Positions 10,333 to 23,400 of a DNA stretch of 64,000 nt are shown piece by piece. Under the pieces are notes generated by a model. That model was given only the letters and a program-made list of their open reading frames with translations, ran no database searches and was not told where the DNA came from. Position 1 is the stretch's first letter. Each line of letters opens with the position of its first letter. Origin of the DNA: Undaria pinnatifida (lineage: Eukaryota > Sar > Phaeophyceae > Laminariales > Alariaceae); the NCBI GenBank assembly GCA_012845835.1, contig JABAKD010000006.1, forward strand, positions 434,001-498,000, given 5' to 3'. Both the position numbers and the translations under genes were made by a program.

Positions 10333-13300
10333 TTGAGTGGGAAATTTTTGAGCTAGATCTAACATCATACCTGGTATCTATTTTACCTGGTATAAATTCA
10401 TTACTGTAGTTTCCACTATACTGCTCTATCATATGTATGGTAGGCGGTTTATTTCGTTTTTTCTTCCCCCCGTGTAATATCGGGGGGAGTACGAATGCAG
10501 AATATTATTAGTCATCTTATATGTTACTCTTAATACAGCATTCGAGAATAAAGTTTGTACGAGGCCAAAAATGTCAAGAAAAATGGAAATTTGTAATTTT
10601 GAGTTTTTGTGAAGGAGTCGTGGTGCCGGATGGTGGGAGGGAAAGGACGCAGGGGTATCAGCTTCGCTTGGAGACAGCACCGGTTCATCTTTGTTGGTTT
10701 CTTATTACTGGCGTTGAGCTATGAGAAGCTCGAGGAGACAGGAAAGGGGAAGGAATGAGAGCATGGGGGTGGGGTGAGGCTTACAGAGTTCGCTTCACCC
10801 TCCAGCATTGCTGCTGTGCTCTCTTCTGGACCTTTACCTATGGAACGTACAAGGAACGTTCTACGTAGGTGTTCTATATTCCCATGAGCGCTTATCCTGT
10901 CCAGAGGAGGACGTTCCATTACCGAGAACGTTCTTGTGGTATAAGCTAGCTATTCTCTACGGGTTATCCGCTTCACTCAGAATATTCCGTTTTAGATAAT
11001 CTTCTTGTGGCCAATAGACTCTGCGGACTATCTTACCGAATCTATTGCCCGCTATACCGACACTCTATTACATTTTCTTGATATCTCGGCGAGTTCGAGT
11101 GGGATTCTCAAACGGTTTGGACCTGCATATGCCACGGTCAGTGCTTCTAAATTTCAAGTCCTAACTCGTAGGTTCGACTCTAGGATGCTTTATCCGCTTT
11201 TTGGCTGGCCCAGCTTGTACGTATTACAAGTACGAGTATACGTACGTACAGAGATCAGATTTCGCATTTTCAACGGCAATAGCATATGGTCAATAGCCAC
11301 GGCATCGCAATAGCATATTGTCAATGACAATAGCCTATTGTAAACCTCAGCACGAGCATAGAGATAGCGCGGTTCGCTTTGCTGCAACCTTACTCCGTCG
11401 TCGACATACATATAAAACGGTATACAACTACCGTAGAATTGCAGCAGATGTAGAGGAGGGATGTGATAGACTCAACACGTCTGTACTGATCACAGCAACT
11501 ATCAAACATGTTGGGCTGTGCAGGTATGAGAACTACTGCTGTACGCTGCACACTGCTGTTGCTCGAGGCTGCGTTCAGTCTGCATTTAGATTATACCCGT
11601 GGTGGTAAATTTTTAGGGAGTGAAGTCTAGACCACACCAGTGAACCTCTATTTTGAAATGTATCAAACAAGCCACCCACCGACTTTAAGGCCAAGCTGGT
11701 GGCAAAGCAATGGTGGAGAGACGCCCTGCTTGACGCTGATCCCTGTTGGTACTGGAGTAATCCAGTCTAAGCACTACTGCTGAGCTGTGCAACGCACACG
11801 AGTTGCACACACACTGCACAGATGGGTAGGAAGTAGGAACAATACAACACATTTTGTCCCCGGTCCCCGAGTAGGGGGTTCGTAGAGATATTCAAAAATC
11901 GATTTGATACCACACGTTCATATGGTTCACCACACAGCAGTCTTCAAACTGTGTGCAGCAGCATTGTGCGAGATTGTCGTGGCCAAGGGACAAGCAATAG
12001 CACCATGCGCGTTCTGCGATATCTGGGAGCTGGTGTGGTAGCGTTGACTGCGGCTCTTTGCCCTACCGTGGTGAGAGACAAGCTGTTGCTGAAGAGTGTA
12101 TGTGATGTGCGGTTTAAATTGCCCCTCTCTGTCCTCATACGTATGTATCGTATCATAGCATCCGTTGTTGCGCACCTGGTACGAGCTGGGCCGGGCAAGA
12201 GGCCTGATCGGGACAATATCGCAATATCACACCCAATTTTTGGAGTTTGGGTATGAAATTTGCCACGTGATTTGAAGCAAGCTGAGCAACACATTCAAAT
12301 CCGGATGCAAAAAGAAAGAAGGAAAATGTCCTCCTACGGCCGGCCCAAAATTTCTGCTGAGGCTTGAGTTGAGGCGGGGAAAACTATTTGACATCCTAAC
12401 TTCCAAAAATGAGAGGTGCATGGCCAAGTTTCCACCTAAGGGCCTCTGCATACAAATTTACACATAGTTCAGGGGCTCGTCCATAACTTTCGAACGAAAG
12501 TGACCCATGAAATGAAACGCGTATGTCCCTACTCCTCGTCCAAAGATGTACATACAAGAGCCGGAAAAATTGAGCCAATTCCATCCACTTTGTATTTCGA
12601 GCAATTTTAGAAAAAGCAACACAAAAAAAGCATGAAAAAAAATCTCAACCTAGGAGACGTGAGTGGCAAACAATTTTTTCGGCACCAACTTGGCAGATTC
12701 TCAAGCTGGAGGGCTTAAAATGACCACCGCCGTATCTAGCTGATTACGAGGATATGCTCAGTGTCTGCGGTGGGTCACTGTCGTTCAAAAGATATGCCCG
12801 TCTGACGGCTTTATGGGTTTCTTGGCCGGCCCAGCTCGTATGTATCGTATCATAGCATCCGTTATTGCGTATCAGGGTACCTGGTACCAGGTACCTGATG
12901 CAAGGTGTGGATTGGTGAGGTTGGTGGTGGAGGACGGTGCTGTCCAAATGGCTGGCATACGACGGCGCCCTATGCATGTGCAGCAGTTCCTGATCGAGAG
13001 GCACGTACGCCACATCGATGCAAGTCCGAGTACCGACAGCACAGGTAGTGCGATGTGCAACATGCAAGGCTTGGAACTTTCCACCCTACGTCGAGCTCCC
13101 AGTATTCTTCAAACCGATTTCGAATTCCATGTAGTTTGGTCCAAAAATATCGGTTCAGAGTTCGACCTCAAGACTCAAGACTCAATACACTCAAGCTCAC
13201 CACACAGCATGTCATGGAAACTGGTGGTGCTGCATGTACAGCAGATGTAAATGGGTGCAAGTATCAGTTTAGGTACTGTGTGAAGAACACACACAGCACT

Positions 13301-13550
13301 CAGCACTTTGTGTGCTTCGCTCTGAACTCTGAACTCTGAACTGCTTTTTCAGAAATACATCACAAAATTCGACCCAGGAATACTGCCTCATCAGGCTGAA
13401 CTTTTTTTTTTTTCGGAAGGGTGTTCTACGTACACTATCTTCAGTATGAAAAGGTTCCCCATTTTCTTATGTTCCTGCAAGCCTCAACCTGGCTTTCTTA
13501 TTTCCCTGGTCTTACTGTATATAGTATGTAATAATGAGTAATAAGCAGGG
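10333..13550. other. Long intergenic stretch without supported genes
   Basis: I see no recognisable coding. It holds a direct repeat (GTATGTATCGTATCATAGCA at 12138 and 12839), a 20-bp palindrome of ACCTGGTACC type at about 12884, and the AATAGCATATTG repeat at 11270-11340. The rest is unremarkable. Confidence 0.5.
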
Positions 13551-13599
13551 CTGTTCACGGGTCATGGTCCGGCCGGCCCCTGGGCCAGGTCAGGCGGTA

Positions 13600-14975
13600 T
13601 TACTGAGTCTTCAGAGGGCCTGGGCGTGCTTCCAGCGGTACGAGATGGAAAATCTATGATCGCCCGGGTGTGCGCTTACGTTTGAAGGTGCGGTTGCTGA
13701 AAGCCGAGGTGGTCAAGATACTACTTTCCGGTTGCATGCCGTGGAGCCCGATCAAGCCTGACTATGACGGGCTACGACGGGTTCACCACTCCATGCTCCT
13801 CCGATGCCTCGGATGGCGGAAACGGAAGCGCGACGACCACACCCTATCGTACGCCGACGCGCTTGCCAAGATAGCTTCCGACAGCATAGAGGCGATAGTG
13901 CGCAAACGGAGGATATTGTTTGCGCGATTCGTAGCACGTATGGGGGAGGAGCGTGTGCCACGGCGGGTGATGTTTGGGGAGCTTGTTGGGGGTAAGGGCT
14001 ACTCAGGGGGGCAAGAGAAGGACTGAAAGGCTCATCTGAAGGATATGTCGGTCTTTGGAATGAAATTCGGAGGGTGGCGAAAGGCTGCTCAGAAGGCCGG
14101 CAGATGGTTTCGACGAGTAGAGGTGGGAGCCGAGTTGTTCATGCGGAAATAGCATGAGACGGAGAGACGCAAAGCTGCAGAGCGACGCGCAAAGGCTGCC
14201 GCAGCGCCATTCACCTCCGGCATCTCTAAGAAGCCGGGGGGAGGGGGGGGGCGTCCTGCCGAAGAGACTGAAGTCTGGGGCTGGCCATCATCGTCTTGAA
14301 ATTTGTTGGCCTTCCAATGGCCATCACATGAATGCGAAAGACCGCCCTGTCTTCTTCGCCTTGTTTCATTCTCTCCCCAGGGCCATTGATGATGCACTTG
14401 ATACCCTCTATGAGCCCAATGCCGTCTTTGGTCAGTTCCTAGGGTCTGCCAGTATGACATTTTTTCTCTTTTCCTTTCCTTGCTTCCTCTTCTTCTTGCT
14501 TTTCTTGTCGTTTCTTTTATCTCCTTTCTTTTTCATTTATTGTTTTTCGCTCTCTTCTCTTTGCTTTATCTCGTTATCTTTTCTTTGTTTTTTTTTCCAA
14601 TTGACTTGCGTCTGTCGTGCGCATGCGTAGTGATAGGTATTCCGTGCAATATATACGTGGTGCTCTTTCTTGGGTGGCAAGCGATATAGTCGGTTTTTTC
14701 CAGGCGCGAGTAGTGAGACGTATGCACGAGTATGGACCTGGCACATCGGAGGCTGACTCCCGATTCATTTTTTATATGTTTCAGGTGGAGGCATGAATTG
14801 TGTCAGCTGTGATACATGACATGTGTACCACCTTTGGTTTGTTTGTGTTTTTTCCAATTTTTTCCCTGGGGTATTCCTCAGCTCCAGAGTGACTGAAGCG
14901 TGTCCTGTGACCACGGACTTGATCATGCGAGTTAATGTGAGAACAACAACAACAACGACAACAACAACAACCAAA
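13600..14975 (+). mobile_element. LINE (non-LTR retrotransposon), 5'-truncated, 3' part
   Basis: 13655-14028 encodes the region after the RT fingers/palm: VRLLKAEVVKILLSGC, then LRRVHHSMLLRCLGWRKRKR, KRRILFARFVARM and RRVMFGELVGG. These match the C-terminal segment of non-LTR reverse transcriptases. Further pieces (VFGMKFGGWRKAAQKAGRWF; FMRKWHETERRKAAERRA) follow after a frame change, with one in-frame stop before HETER. Upstream, RAWACFQRYEME lies in another frame. A T-rich 3' UTR (14460-14620) leads to an (AAC)n tail at about 14940-14972. The element is dead and 5'-truncated near 13600. Confidence 0.75.
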
Positions 14976-15020
14976 CTCGCGGGTCGAGTCGCCACTTGTC
15001 GGGAGGTGTTGGAAATCTTA

Positions 15021-15806
15021 GGCCATTTCTTACACGGTCGGAATTGTCAGTCGAAAACCGCCTTTTTCGACTGAAGCCCAAATCGGGCTTTCTTACGCAG
15101 TCGAAAAAGGGCTTTTTCGACTCAACTTTTTTCTACTGAGTTTTCCGACTGGGGGATCCAGTCGAAAAACTTGACTTTTTCGACTGAATCTGCCAGTCGA
15201 AAAACTCATTCGGAAACCTTGAACACCTGATTTTTGAACCCATTGTATCGCTCATCCAACCACAAAACACACACCCTCACACCCACACACCCAAACCAGA
15301 TACCACACTGCCGTATCATGCAACAACGCCGACGCTGCCTTGGCTGTCACTGCTGTTGCTTCTCGCCGCAAGTCAGCGTGACTCACTCCTAGCTCCGCTC
15401 GCCAGCTGCGTGTATCACCGGACAGCAGTATAGCGCGCGTTATCGATGCCATTTTGCCAACAACGGCTATGCCTGTTGCTGTAGTTTTGGCGGCTCTCGG
15501 CTGAGTGCAACGCCACAAAAGTAGCTTTGGCGACTTTCGGCTAAGCCCAACGCTACCAACGCGCTTGGACGAAGGTTTGTCGCGCGCGAAGCACGCGTTG
15601 CTCGCGAAGAACGAGCTAAGCACAGCTGACAGAGCTGCCTACCGATTTTCGCCTACCATACAACAGTACTCCCTCACACGAACCGCCTCTAGGAAGAGCA
15701 CAAAAAAACTATGAAATCGACTCGAATGACGACAAGAAGGACCAGAATAATCCAGTCGAAAAGGACCGTTTTCGACTGGCGGAATCCGACTTTGTAAGAA
15801 ATGGCC
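15021..15806. mobile_element. PIF/Harbinger-like MITE, copy 2
   Basis: Begins GGCCATTTCTTAC and ends GTAAGAAATGGCC, flanked by TTA at 15018-15020 and 15807-15809. The TIRs extend about 50 bp (ACGGTCCTTTTCGACTGG type). The interior matches copy 1 in inverse orientation. It is inserted in a GGGTCG-rich segment: the flanks join into a sequence like that at about 1725-1790, which acts as an empty site. Confidence 0.85.
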
Positions 15807-16647
15807 TTACGGGTCGTGTCGAATCGGGTCAGGAGGTTTTCAAATATCACGGTTTGGGCCGGGTCAAATCTGGTCCGATCCGACTGGTATACCGAGATGT
15901 GATCCGGTCCGTGAAAGATCCTGGTATTGAGCAGGTGTCCTGCCCCTCCTCACAACAAAGCGCCTCACATCAAGCTTAGCTTAAAAAAAACGAAAATAAG
16001 AAGTTTAGCAAGCTGATGCACTGATGCTAAAGTGCTACCATACGTACTCGTGCTGGCAGGGACTTTTTCTTGCGTAAGAATGGACGAGCGGGCATGCGCT
16101 GGCTACGGCGTGGGTTAGGGCCTGAACATTAACGAGCACAAACAAAAAGCTACTTTGGAACAATATTTTCCAACTTGAATTTGACTTCGCGAACAAACTG
16201 ACGTGTGCTTCCTATGGACGAAAGGGCGCAATCTGTGCACGGAAATTGTATAGTCCCGGATTGAGGGTGATAAATCAGGCAGTTGTGGGATTCAGGATAT
16301 ATAAACGAAGCGCGTTAAAAACTTTCCCGAAGTGGTCTATTTTGAGGCGACGGGGTTTGTACGCAATAAGTGGACTGAATATCAAGCAATTACTCAGTGC
16401 CGTTCTCGTAAGGGAGCCTATGTGCCGACTGTAGATATGCTTCTACATATTTTCACGTTTTGAATATATACTCCCTGGTTATTCCCTGTATATATGGCAG
16501 GCCAGCAGAGGTCCAGCCCAGGCCTGATGCTCGGGTTAGTGCTGTCGAGTTGTGATGCAACATGCGGTTGGTGTCGATCGCTATGCTCCTAAATGATCTC
16601 TCTTCTGCTCTTGGTTGTATGAAACTCGTAAACCCACACACTCACGA

Positions 16648-16700
16648 GTGGTGTGCCAACGTACGCTAGCGTTGTCTTATCGGGGGCAAGCGGCATGTCT
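16648..16700 (+). pseudogene. Ghost copy of carrier exon 1
   Basis: GTGTGCCAACGTACGCTAGC to GGGGGCAAGCGGCATGTC matches 17478-17525 closely (about 85%). It then breaks into unrelated sequence. It lies 0.8 kb upstream of the real exon and has no matching acceptor. Confidence 0.7.
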
Positions 16701-16861
16701 TGATGTGTTTTGTTTTCATTCGATCCCACAAGGTTCCTCCAGCTGACGTATTTGAAAGAGTTTTAGTAAATATAGGTCAAATTCAAGCTTCCCTTTCCGG
16801 ATGTAGTTGGCTTCAAACCTCACAAGTGTCGCAACTAGAAAAGGGGGGGGGGGGGGGTGGG

Positions 16862-16975
16862 AGAGCGTACTCATCTGTTGCTTGCCTTGGTCATTTGACC
16901 ATTGACCATTGACCACGCGTACCTTTCGAGACAGAGCACCGTTACTACTCTTTGAATCGAGACACCTCCAACAAT
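16862..16975. repeat. Dispersed repeat family A, copy 3
   Basis: GTACTCATCTGTTGCTTGCC, then GGTCATTTGACCATTGACC (with an extra 9-bp duplication of TGACCATTG), then CCTTTCGAGACAGAGCACCG. Confidence 0.8.
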
Positions 16976-17465
16976 TGGGCGCTCATTACGCGTTTTCCAT
17001 ATAGTACATAATTGTTTTTGCTTATCTTATCGCCTTCCTGTTTCGCCGCCTATGGCCACCATCTATGTATTAGGATAGCGTTCGTTTTCTCGCTACTCTC
17101 TAGTGTCCCAAACTCCTCCATGTCGCATGCGTCTAATTTGTTCGTGTCCTCCTCTTAACACATCCCGTTCCTCGTTGTATATTTCGGAAAATGGGGGGGG
17201 GGGGGGAGGGGGGGATTCAAATTTTTTGAAAAAAAATAGGCACCCGGCTAGTATGACCGGCCATACCAGCTCAGACGAGTCCATAGGTTAGGCTATGTAA
17301 AAACTTGCCCCCCCCCAAGAAAGTGCCAAACTTGCCAAAAGGCAATAAAACCTAGACCTCTATCGTATACGTGTCGGTCGCGGGTTGTGATTACTAATCG
17401 GCCCCGAATGCTCCACTCGGCGACTACCTGGTATGATATTTGCCGCAACTTTTTGGCTGTTTCAG

Positions 17466-20400
17466 GCCGCGAGAGATGTGCCGACGTACGCTAACTTCAT
17501 CGTGGCGGGGGCAAGCGGCATGTCCGCGTGGGTGTTTATCCACCCGGTCGACCTGGTGAAGACGAGGATGCAGCTGCTGGGGGATAAGGCCGAGGACGCG
17601 ACTGCGTTGGCTGTCGCCGGAGACCTGGTGAGGTTGTTTTTTGGTTGTTGATTTTTTTCCCCGAGTTGCGTGGCTTGTTTTTGGGTGCCGATTTTTTGTT
17701 TCCCCGATTTTTTCTTGGGTTTTCAACACTCTATTAATAGAAGGATTTGAGCTCGTCTTGTGACTACGGGCAGCATTACTACTGTGATTAGTTCAGGATG
17801 AAATAATGATACACGGTACGGTAGACTTGCGCCCTTTTTTTTCCCCCTTCCAAGGGTGGTGACTTGATAAACTACTCCGTATCTCACCCCCAAACTGGCT
17901 CTATTCGAGTAAACTGAACGTGCAACCATTGCAAGGACCAAAGCCATCCCGTGTCCTACGTATACAGAAATAAGTAAATACTCCTATAATATTAATTTAG
18001 CGAAACAAAATTGATGACATTCGGACGATTTTTTAATGGGTTAAGATGGGTTAAGACGGGTTAAGACGGGTTAAGGAGCCCCGTCATTCAGAAAATATAT
18101 ATTTTGTGTGAAGATGACATATCTTAATACCTCTGCCGTGGCACGCGTCTAATGCCATAATCCCAGCAACCTCTTTCTCTTGCTACTTGTCTGCTACTTG
18201 TCTGCTACTTGTCTGGGACTTCTCGGGTAGAAAATGAGGGTGTTTCCGCCCTGTACACTGGACTGTCAATGACGTGTTCATAGCTCGCTTAGCATGGTAC
18301 ACCACTCTTCCCCCAACACCTAACCATAGTAACAGAATCAACAACCAACAACCACACGCACAATAACACAGCCATCGCGATACGAAGTAGCCCTTTAGGG
18401 GCCCGTGTACAGCGGTAAAGCAAAGCAACAAAGCAACAAAGCATAGTGTATGCACTATAATGGCGCGATGATGCAAGCACGCGGCAGTGTAGGCCATGCG
18501 CGCGTCCTTGCAGCTGCTTGAATTGGATGACGACGGTAGTAGTCTTCGTCGCCTTGTCTAGCAGCCCGCATTGCTTCGTGTGAAGGACGCGCTGTAATCG
18601 GCAGTTTTATTCGTAATTGCTTCCCTCTGAAGGCCCAGCAGGGTTAATCCAGCCTATGCAACTAAACCTGCACGACGACCACCGTCAGCAACAGCAACCA
18701 CCGTGTAAGATCAGAAAATGGCGTCAACTTCTTCGTTGGCTGTATTACCTCTCTTGATCCTTCTCAGGTATAAAACGAAGGTATGCCCGTCCGGTACTGG
18801 GGAATGTCTGTCAGCAGCAGTATCTCGCCAGGCATCCTACGCCATCCTTTGCTAACAATGTTAACAACAACAACAACAAGATTAGCAACAACAGCAACAA
18901 CTACAAGTACAAGTACAACTACAACTACAACTACAACTACTACAACTACAACTACAACTACAACAACTACAACTACAACAACGACAACAACAACAACTAC
19001 AACTACAACTACAACTGCAACTACAACTACTACAACAACAGCGACAACGACAACGACAACAACCACTACAACTACAACTACTACAACTACTACAACTACA
19101 ACAACAACTACTACAACTCCTACAACTACTACTACTACTACTACAACAACTACAACTACAAGTTTCCTAGCCGAATGCCCTGCCTTTCCTCAGGTAAAAA
19201 ACGAGGGTGTGCTGGCTCTGTACTCTGGATTGTCAGCAGCCTTAGCTCGCCAAGCATCCTACACTACCCTTCGGCTGGGACTCTACGACTTGATGAAGCG
19301 ACTTGTTATCGACGGTGAGATGCTCCAAGTGCTGTAGGTATGCTTATGCAATCGTTTTAAATGCGTCAGCGACGTCCTATGTAGAGTGGTAGGTGAATAT
19401 CGTCCCCACAAAAGTCAAGTCTCCCTAGTGCGTACATAGTCTGTGCTCACAGGGACTTTTTTCTTGCGTGTTCATTAACAAGCGAAAAGCGCAAGAGCGT
19501 GAGCTCGCAATTTCGATGAAAATCGACGTGCATGAACAACTGATAAATCGGTGGGAATGCTGAACCCTTATGCGCGACGAAAACGATGGCACGCACGTAC
19601 CGGGTGGGAGAAGGGAAGAGGAGGGAAGACACCTGTGACCATGACCTTGTGGCTTGTGCAGAAGGTCGCTGGGGGTAAAATATTTTTCGAGTTGACCTGT
19701 AGAATTAAAAAGTGGCGATTGAACAAAAAAAAAAAACACCTGTGAGTTTGGACTGAGTGAGTGGTCGATACTCACCTTTGCAAGCTGCGTCATACTTGGA
19801 ATCGAAGGTGAACGTACGTCCTATAACCCTGTGTTCCCTGGCTTTTTTATATGCATGGAATGGACGCCTCAGCTATGAGATCAAAGATTTCGTGGACGGC
19901 TAATATTTGCAGGCCGCGTGTGATAATCCGACGGCATTTGCGCGCCTCCGCGTGCCCTCAGCGAGAGGCTCATGGGTAGGGTGGACCCCCTGAGGCCAGC
20001 GCTTGATTGTGGAATGGGCCGGGCGAAGGCCTGGTTAGTCCTGGTCAGTCGTGGTTAGTCGTGGCAACCCTTACGAGAAAGAGATGAAGAGAGGGGTGAG
20101 GGGAGGGGGGGTCGGTGATCTGCCTGACGCGTGAAAGTTATAACCCTCCGAAAAACGTCCATCCCAATGTATGTTGCCCTTTTTGTTATACCCTTTGTTG
20201 CGCGTCAAGCTCAGGGGGAAGCGACATGTGAGCCGAGCTTCCCTTGGAAAGTATAATGGTGGGATGGTGGGATAGTTTTGTATTGACCCCCGTAAATTGT
20301 TTCTTTTTTCGTGTGCATGTTCTATCACGCGCGCATCCAGCAAGAAGCGACATGGGTGGGGCAGAGCTGCTGCTTGCGCGGATAATGGTGGGGGCAATGT

Positions 20401-23400
20401 CAGGGGGCATTGCGTCGTTCTGCTCGTGTCCGATAGAGGTCTGCCTGGTTAGGATGCAGGTGAGAATCATCTTACACTAGTACTGCTATAGGTTTATTGT
20501 TTTCTTTTGATGGACGGTCGTCAAGGACCCGTCAGGGACCCGTCAAGAACCTGTGGAGGACCTCCGCACACTAAAATGTTGTGTGGTGTGTTTAAACTGG
20601 CCTTGACAGGACAGTAATAGACCGTCAAAACGCACTTTGGGTTCCAATAGTGCAGGACAGCGCGCGTATCGCCCGTCTACATGCATGGCTCAGTCGGAGC
20701 ATCTGCCATGCTGGGCTTTTGGAACTTGAGATAAAAATACTACGGTGTTTGCGATTTCCACGTGATGTTGGGTTTAAGGCATGTACACAAATGTAATATT
20801 TCTTTGCTCATGCCAATATATTAATTTGGCATTCTTTCTCTTTCTCTTTCTCCCTATTAATAGACCTAGCAGTAGTAGTATAACTCAGATCCAAGGTCAC
20901 TAGAAGCAGGCTCTTTTCCCCCCTCCCCACTACGGCACGTGCTTTCATTTATATCGCGAGAAGACTAGCCCTTTCTTCACACGTAGGCTGCATCGAATTG
21001 TGTAGATATGATTGACACATGCTTGGTTCCTCTCGATTTTGATACCACCCAGCGTTCGTTTGCACAAAGCTCTACTTCTTGCAACGGGCTATTCTTGTGC
21101 TGTAGCCGCCCCCGTCATTTTTGGCTGTCATACTAGTATCTCCCTGTCTTTTTAGCTTCTCCGTTTCGACCGGATTTAGGCAGGCAGAAAGCTTTCGAAG
21201 CACCAGCAGCGTCATCCAACCGGACCCAACCCAACGAGAGCACTGTGTTGTGTCGCTCGTAAACCCAACCTACCGACCCACCCACCAAAGCCACCCACCC
21301 GTGCTGTCCCACCCCAACCCAACTCGAACCCCATCCAACCCGAACCCAACCCAACCCAACCCATCCCAACCCAACCCAACCCAACCCAAACCAACCCAAC
21401 CCAACCCAACCCAACCCAACCCAACCCAACCCAACCCAACCCAACCCAACCCAACCCAACCCAACCCAACCCAACCCAACCCAACCCAACCCAACCCAAC
21501 CCAACCCAACCCAACCCAACCCAACCCAACCCAACCCAACCCAACCCAACCCAACCCAACCCAACCCAACCCAACCCGACCCGACCCAACCCGACCCAAC
21601 CCGACCCGACCCGACCCAAATCTTCCTGTGGTCGTTTTTCCGTTTCGACCGGCTTCAGGCGGACGGAAAGCTCCCGAAGGACCAGCAGCGGGGGTACCGA
21701 GGCGTTTTTCACGCCTTGTACCGAATAGCTATGGATGAGGGGATTCTCACTTACTGGAGGGGAGGCGGCACAACAGGTGGGCTATACTGCTATAGCCTAG
21801 AACGACACCCGTTGCTATAGTAGTTGCTATAGTTGGTATAGTAGTTGCTATTGTTGCTATTGTTGGTATAGGCTTGTGCTACGGTGAAGGTGCAGCATTT
21901 TTTGAAGTGCAACTCCTCCGTTGAACAGGTCTATACCTCACCCAAAACTGGAGCTCGAGAACAATGAAGGGCAACCCAGGGGAGCGCAAACAAACAAACA
22001 AACAAACAAACAAACAAACAAACAAACAAACATATATATATTTAAGGAGCCAGCCAGGGTGGGGATTACTAAAAGCAGTAAATAAAAGTGTACCAGGTAG
22101 AAAATACGTTATTTTCTCGATTCGCACAGAAATCACTACACTCCGATCTTTTTTTTTTTTTCGTGTGCTCCTCTGGGCTACTGGATCAACCACTCCCGCG
22201 GACAAGCTATGCACTGAATAATTTAAGCGGAACGAAAGTGATGAATATACACATACATATACATGTAAATATTACTTCGACGATATGGGTTAAGATGGCT
22301 CAATATGGCTTAAGATGGCTTAAGGAGCCCCCTCACTCCGAAAACGTTTTGATCGCGAAAGTGTTCATCCCTATCGCAGGACGCCTCCTAGCAACAACAC
22401 AGTCATTAGCAACACCGGTACCCATAACGCCGACCCCATCGCCGATACCCTGACACCATCACCACACCAACACCGACACCGACAACAGGAGCGACTTCCG
22501 TGGACCGTGTCTCAACCCCTGCCCGTTGTCAATTGATTTGTTTATGCTGCCGCCCCCCGGTGGTCTACATTATTGTTCGTTTTATTTTTGTTCATCCCAT
22601 CTATTCTCTTCGCACTTTTCTTCCCCTTTTTCTCCCTCCCTAGACGTAAGTCGCGATATGGGCTCACTGAACAGGCCCTTCTCCCCAACTACGGCGGTAC
22701 TTGCCTTCTGTTCCATTGCGAGAAGACTTCAGCCGCTACTTCCCTCGTCGACTCGCAATGAATCGCGCCTACCCATTCAGCCGCTACTTCCCTCGTCGAC
22801 TCGCAATGAATCGCGCCTACCCACGCTGCATGGCGCTCTCAGCAGTTGGTTCCTTTGGTCTTATATTTTTTTGCAAGTAAACTCAATAGGCCAACGCACG
22901 TGACATTCGAAGTCCAGAACCAAGTCTAGTATTACAGTAATTGCAGCATTTGAGGATAACCACCCGACCACCAGGGTGACCGGTGGTTATCCTCGAACAG
23001 TGCTAAGGTTGTAGTCAAGGGTTCAAATCTCGGTATGAAGATTCCTACTTTTTTAGACACGATCTGCCGAGGGCGCTTCATGACGTGGTTTCTAGAGACA
23101 CCAACTGCCGAGAGCGCTTTATATCATGGGTAAGCACAATTCGACGCAAATCGACGAGGGATGAAGGTGCTAAAATTTCCTGGAGGTCAAAACGAAGGCG
23201 CGCACAGTGGTGGGGAGGGGGGAGAAGAGCCTTCGCATTGACCGTTGTGAGTGTAAGTTACGTCTAGGGAGGGAGATGAAGAACAGAAAAGTACCAATAT
23301 ATTAGGAGGGATAAGCAAAACAGAATAAAAAAATGAAAATACCGACGTCATTCAACTCTTGGGACTAGGAGGGTTGAAGGAGGTACCGAGGCGTGTTTCG

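Larger units (their letters stand above)
15810..17465. other. Upstream region of the carrier gene
   Basis: The short N-terminal coding segment of the carrier must lie here or further upstream, because the first recognised exon begins in phase 0 just before the first conserved carrier helix. I could not identify it. The stretch also holds a ghost of exon 1 (16648-16700), a family A repeat (16862-16975) and G-tracts. Confidence 0.4.

Noticed and set aside
18764-19337. Poly-Val and poly-Thr frames around the ACA/ACT array
   Set aside because: Repeat artefact; only the last part (19194-19314) is a real exon of the carrier.
20680-20770. tRNA-like GGCTCAGTCGGAGCATCTGC segment
   Set aside because: A-box-like only; no B box or cloverleaf seen.
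21300-21618. Possible interstitial telomere
   Set aside because: The unit is CCCAA, not the hexamer CCCTAA.
21133-21738. Long open frames reading VGLGWVGLGW or NPTQPNPTQP on both strands
   Set aside because: Produced by the (AACCC)n array; no complexity outside the repeat.
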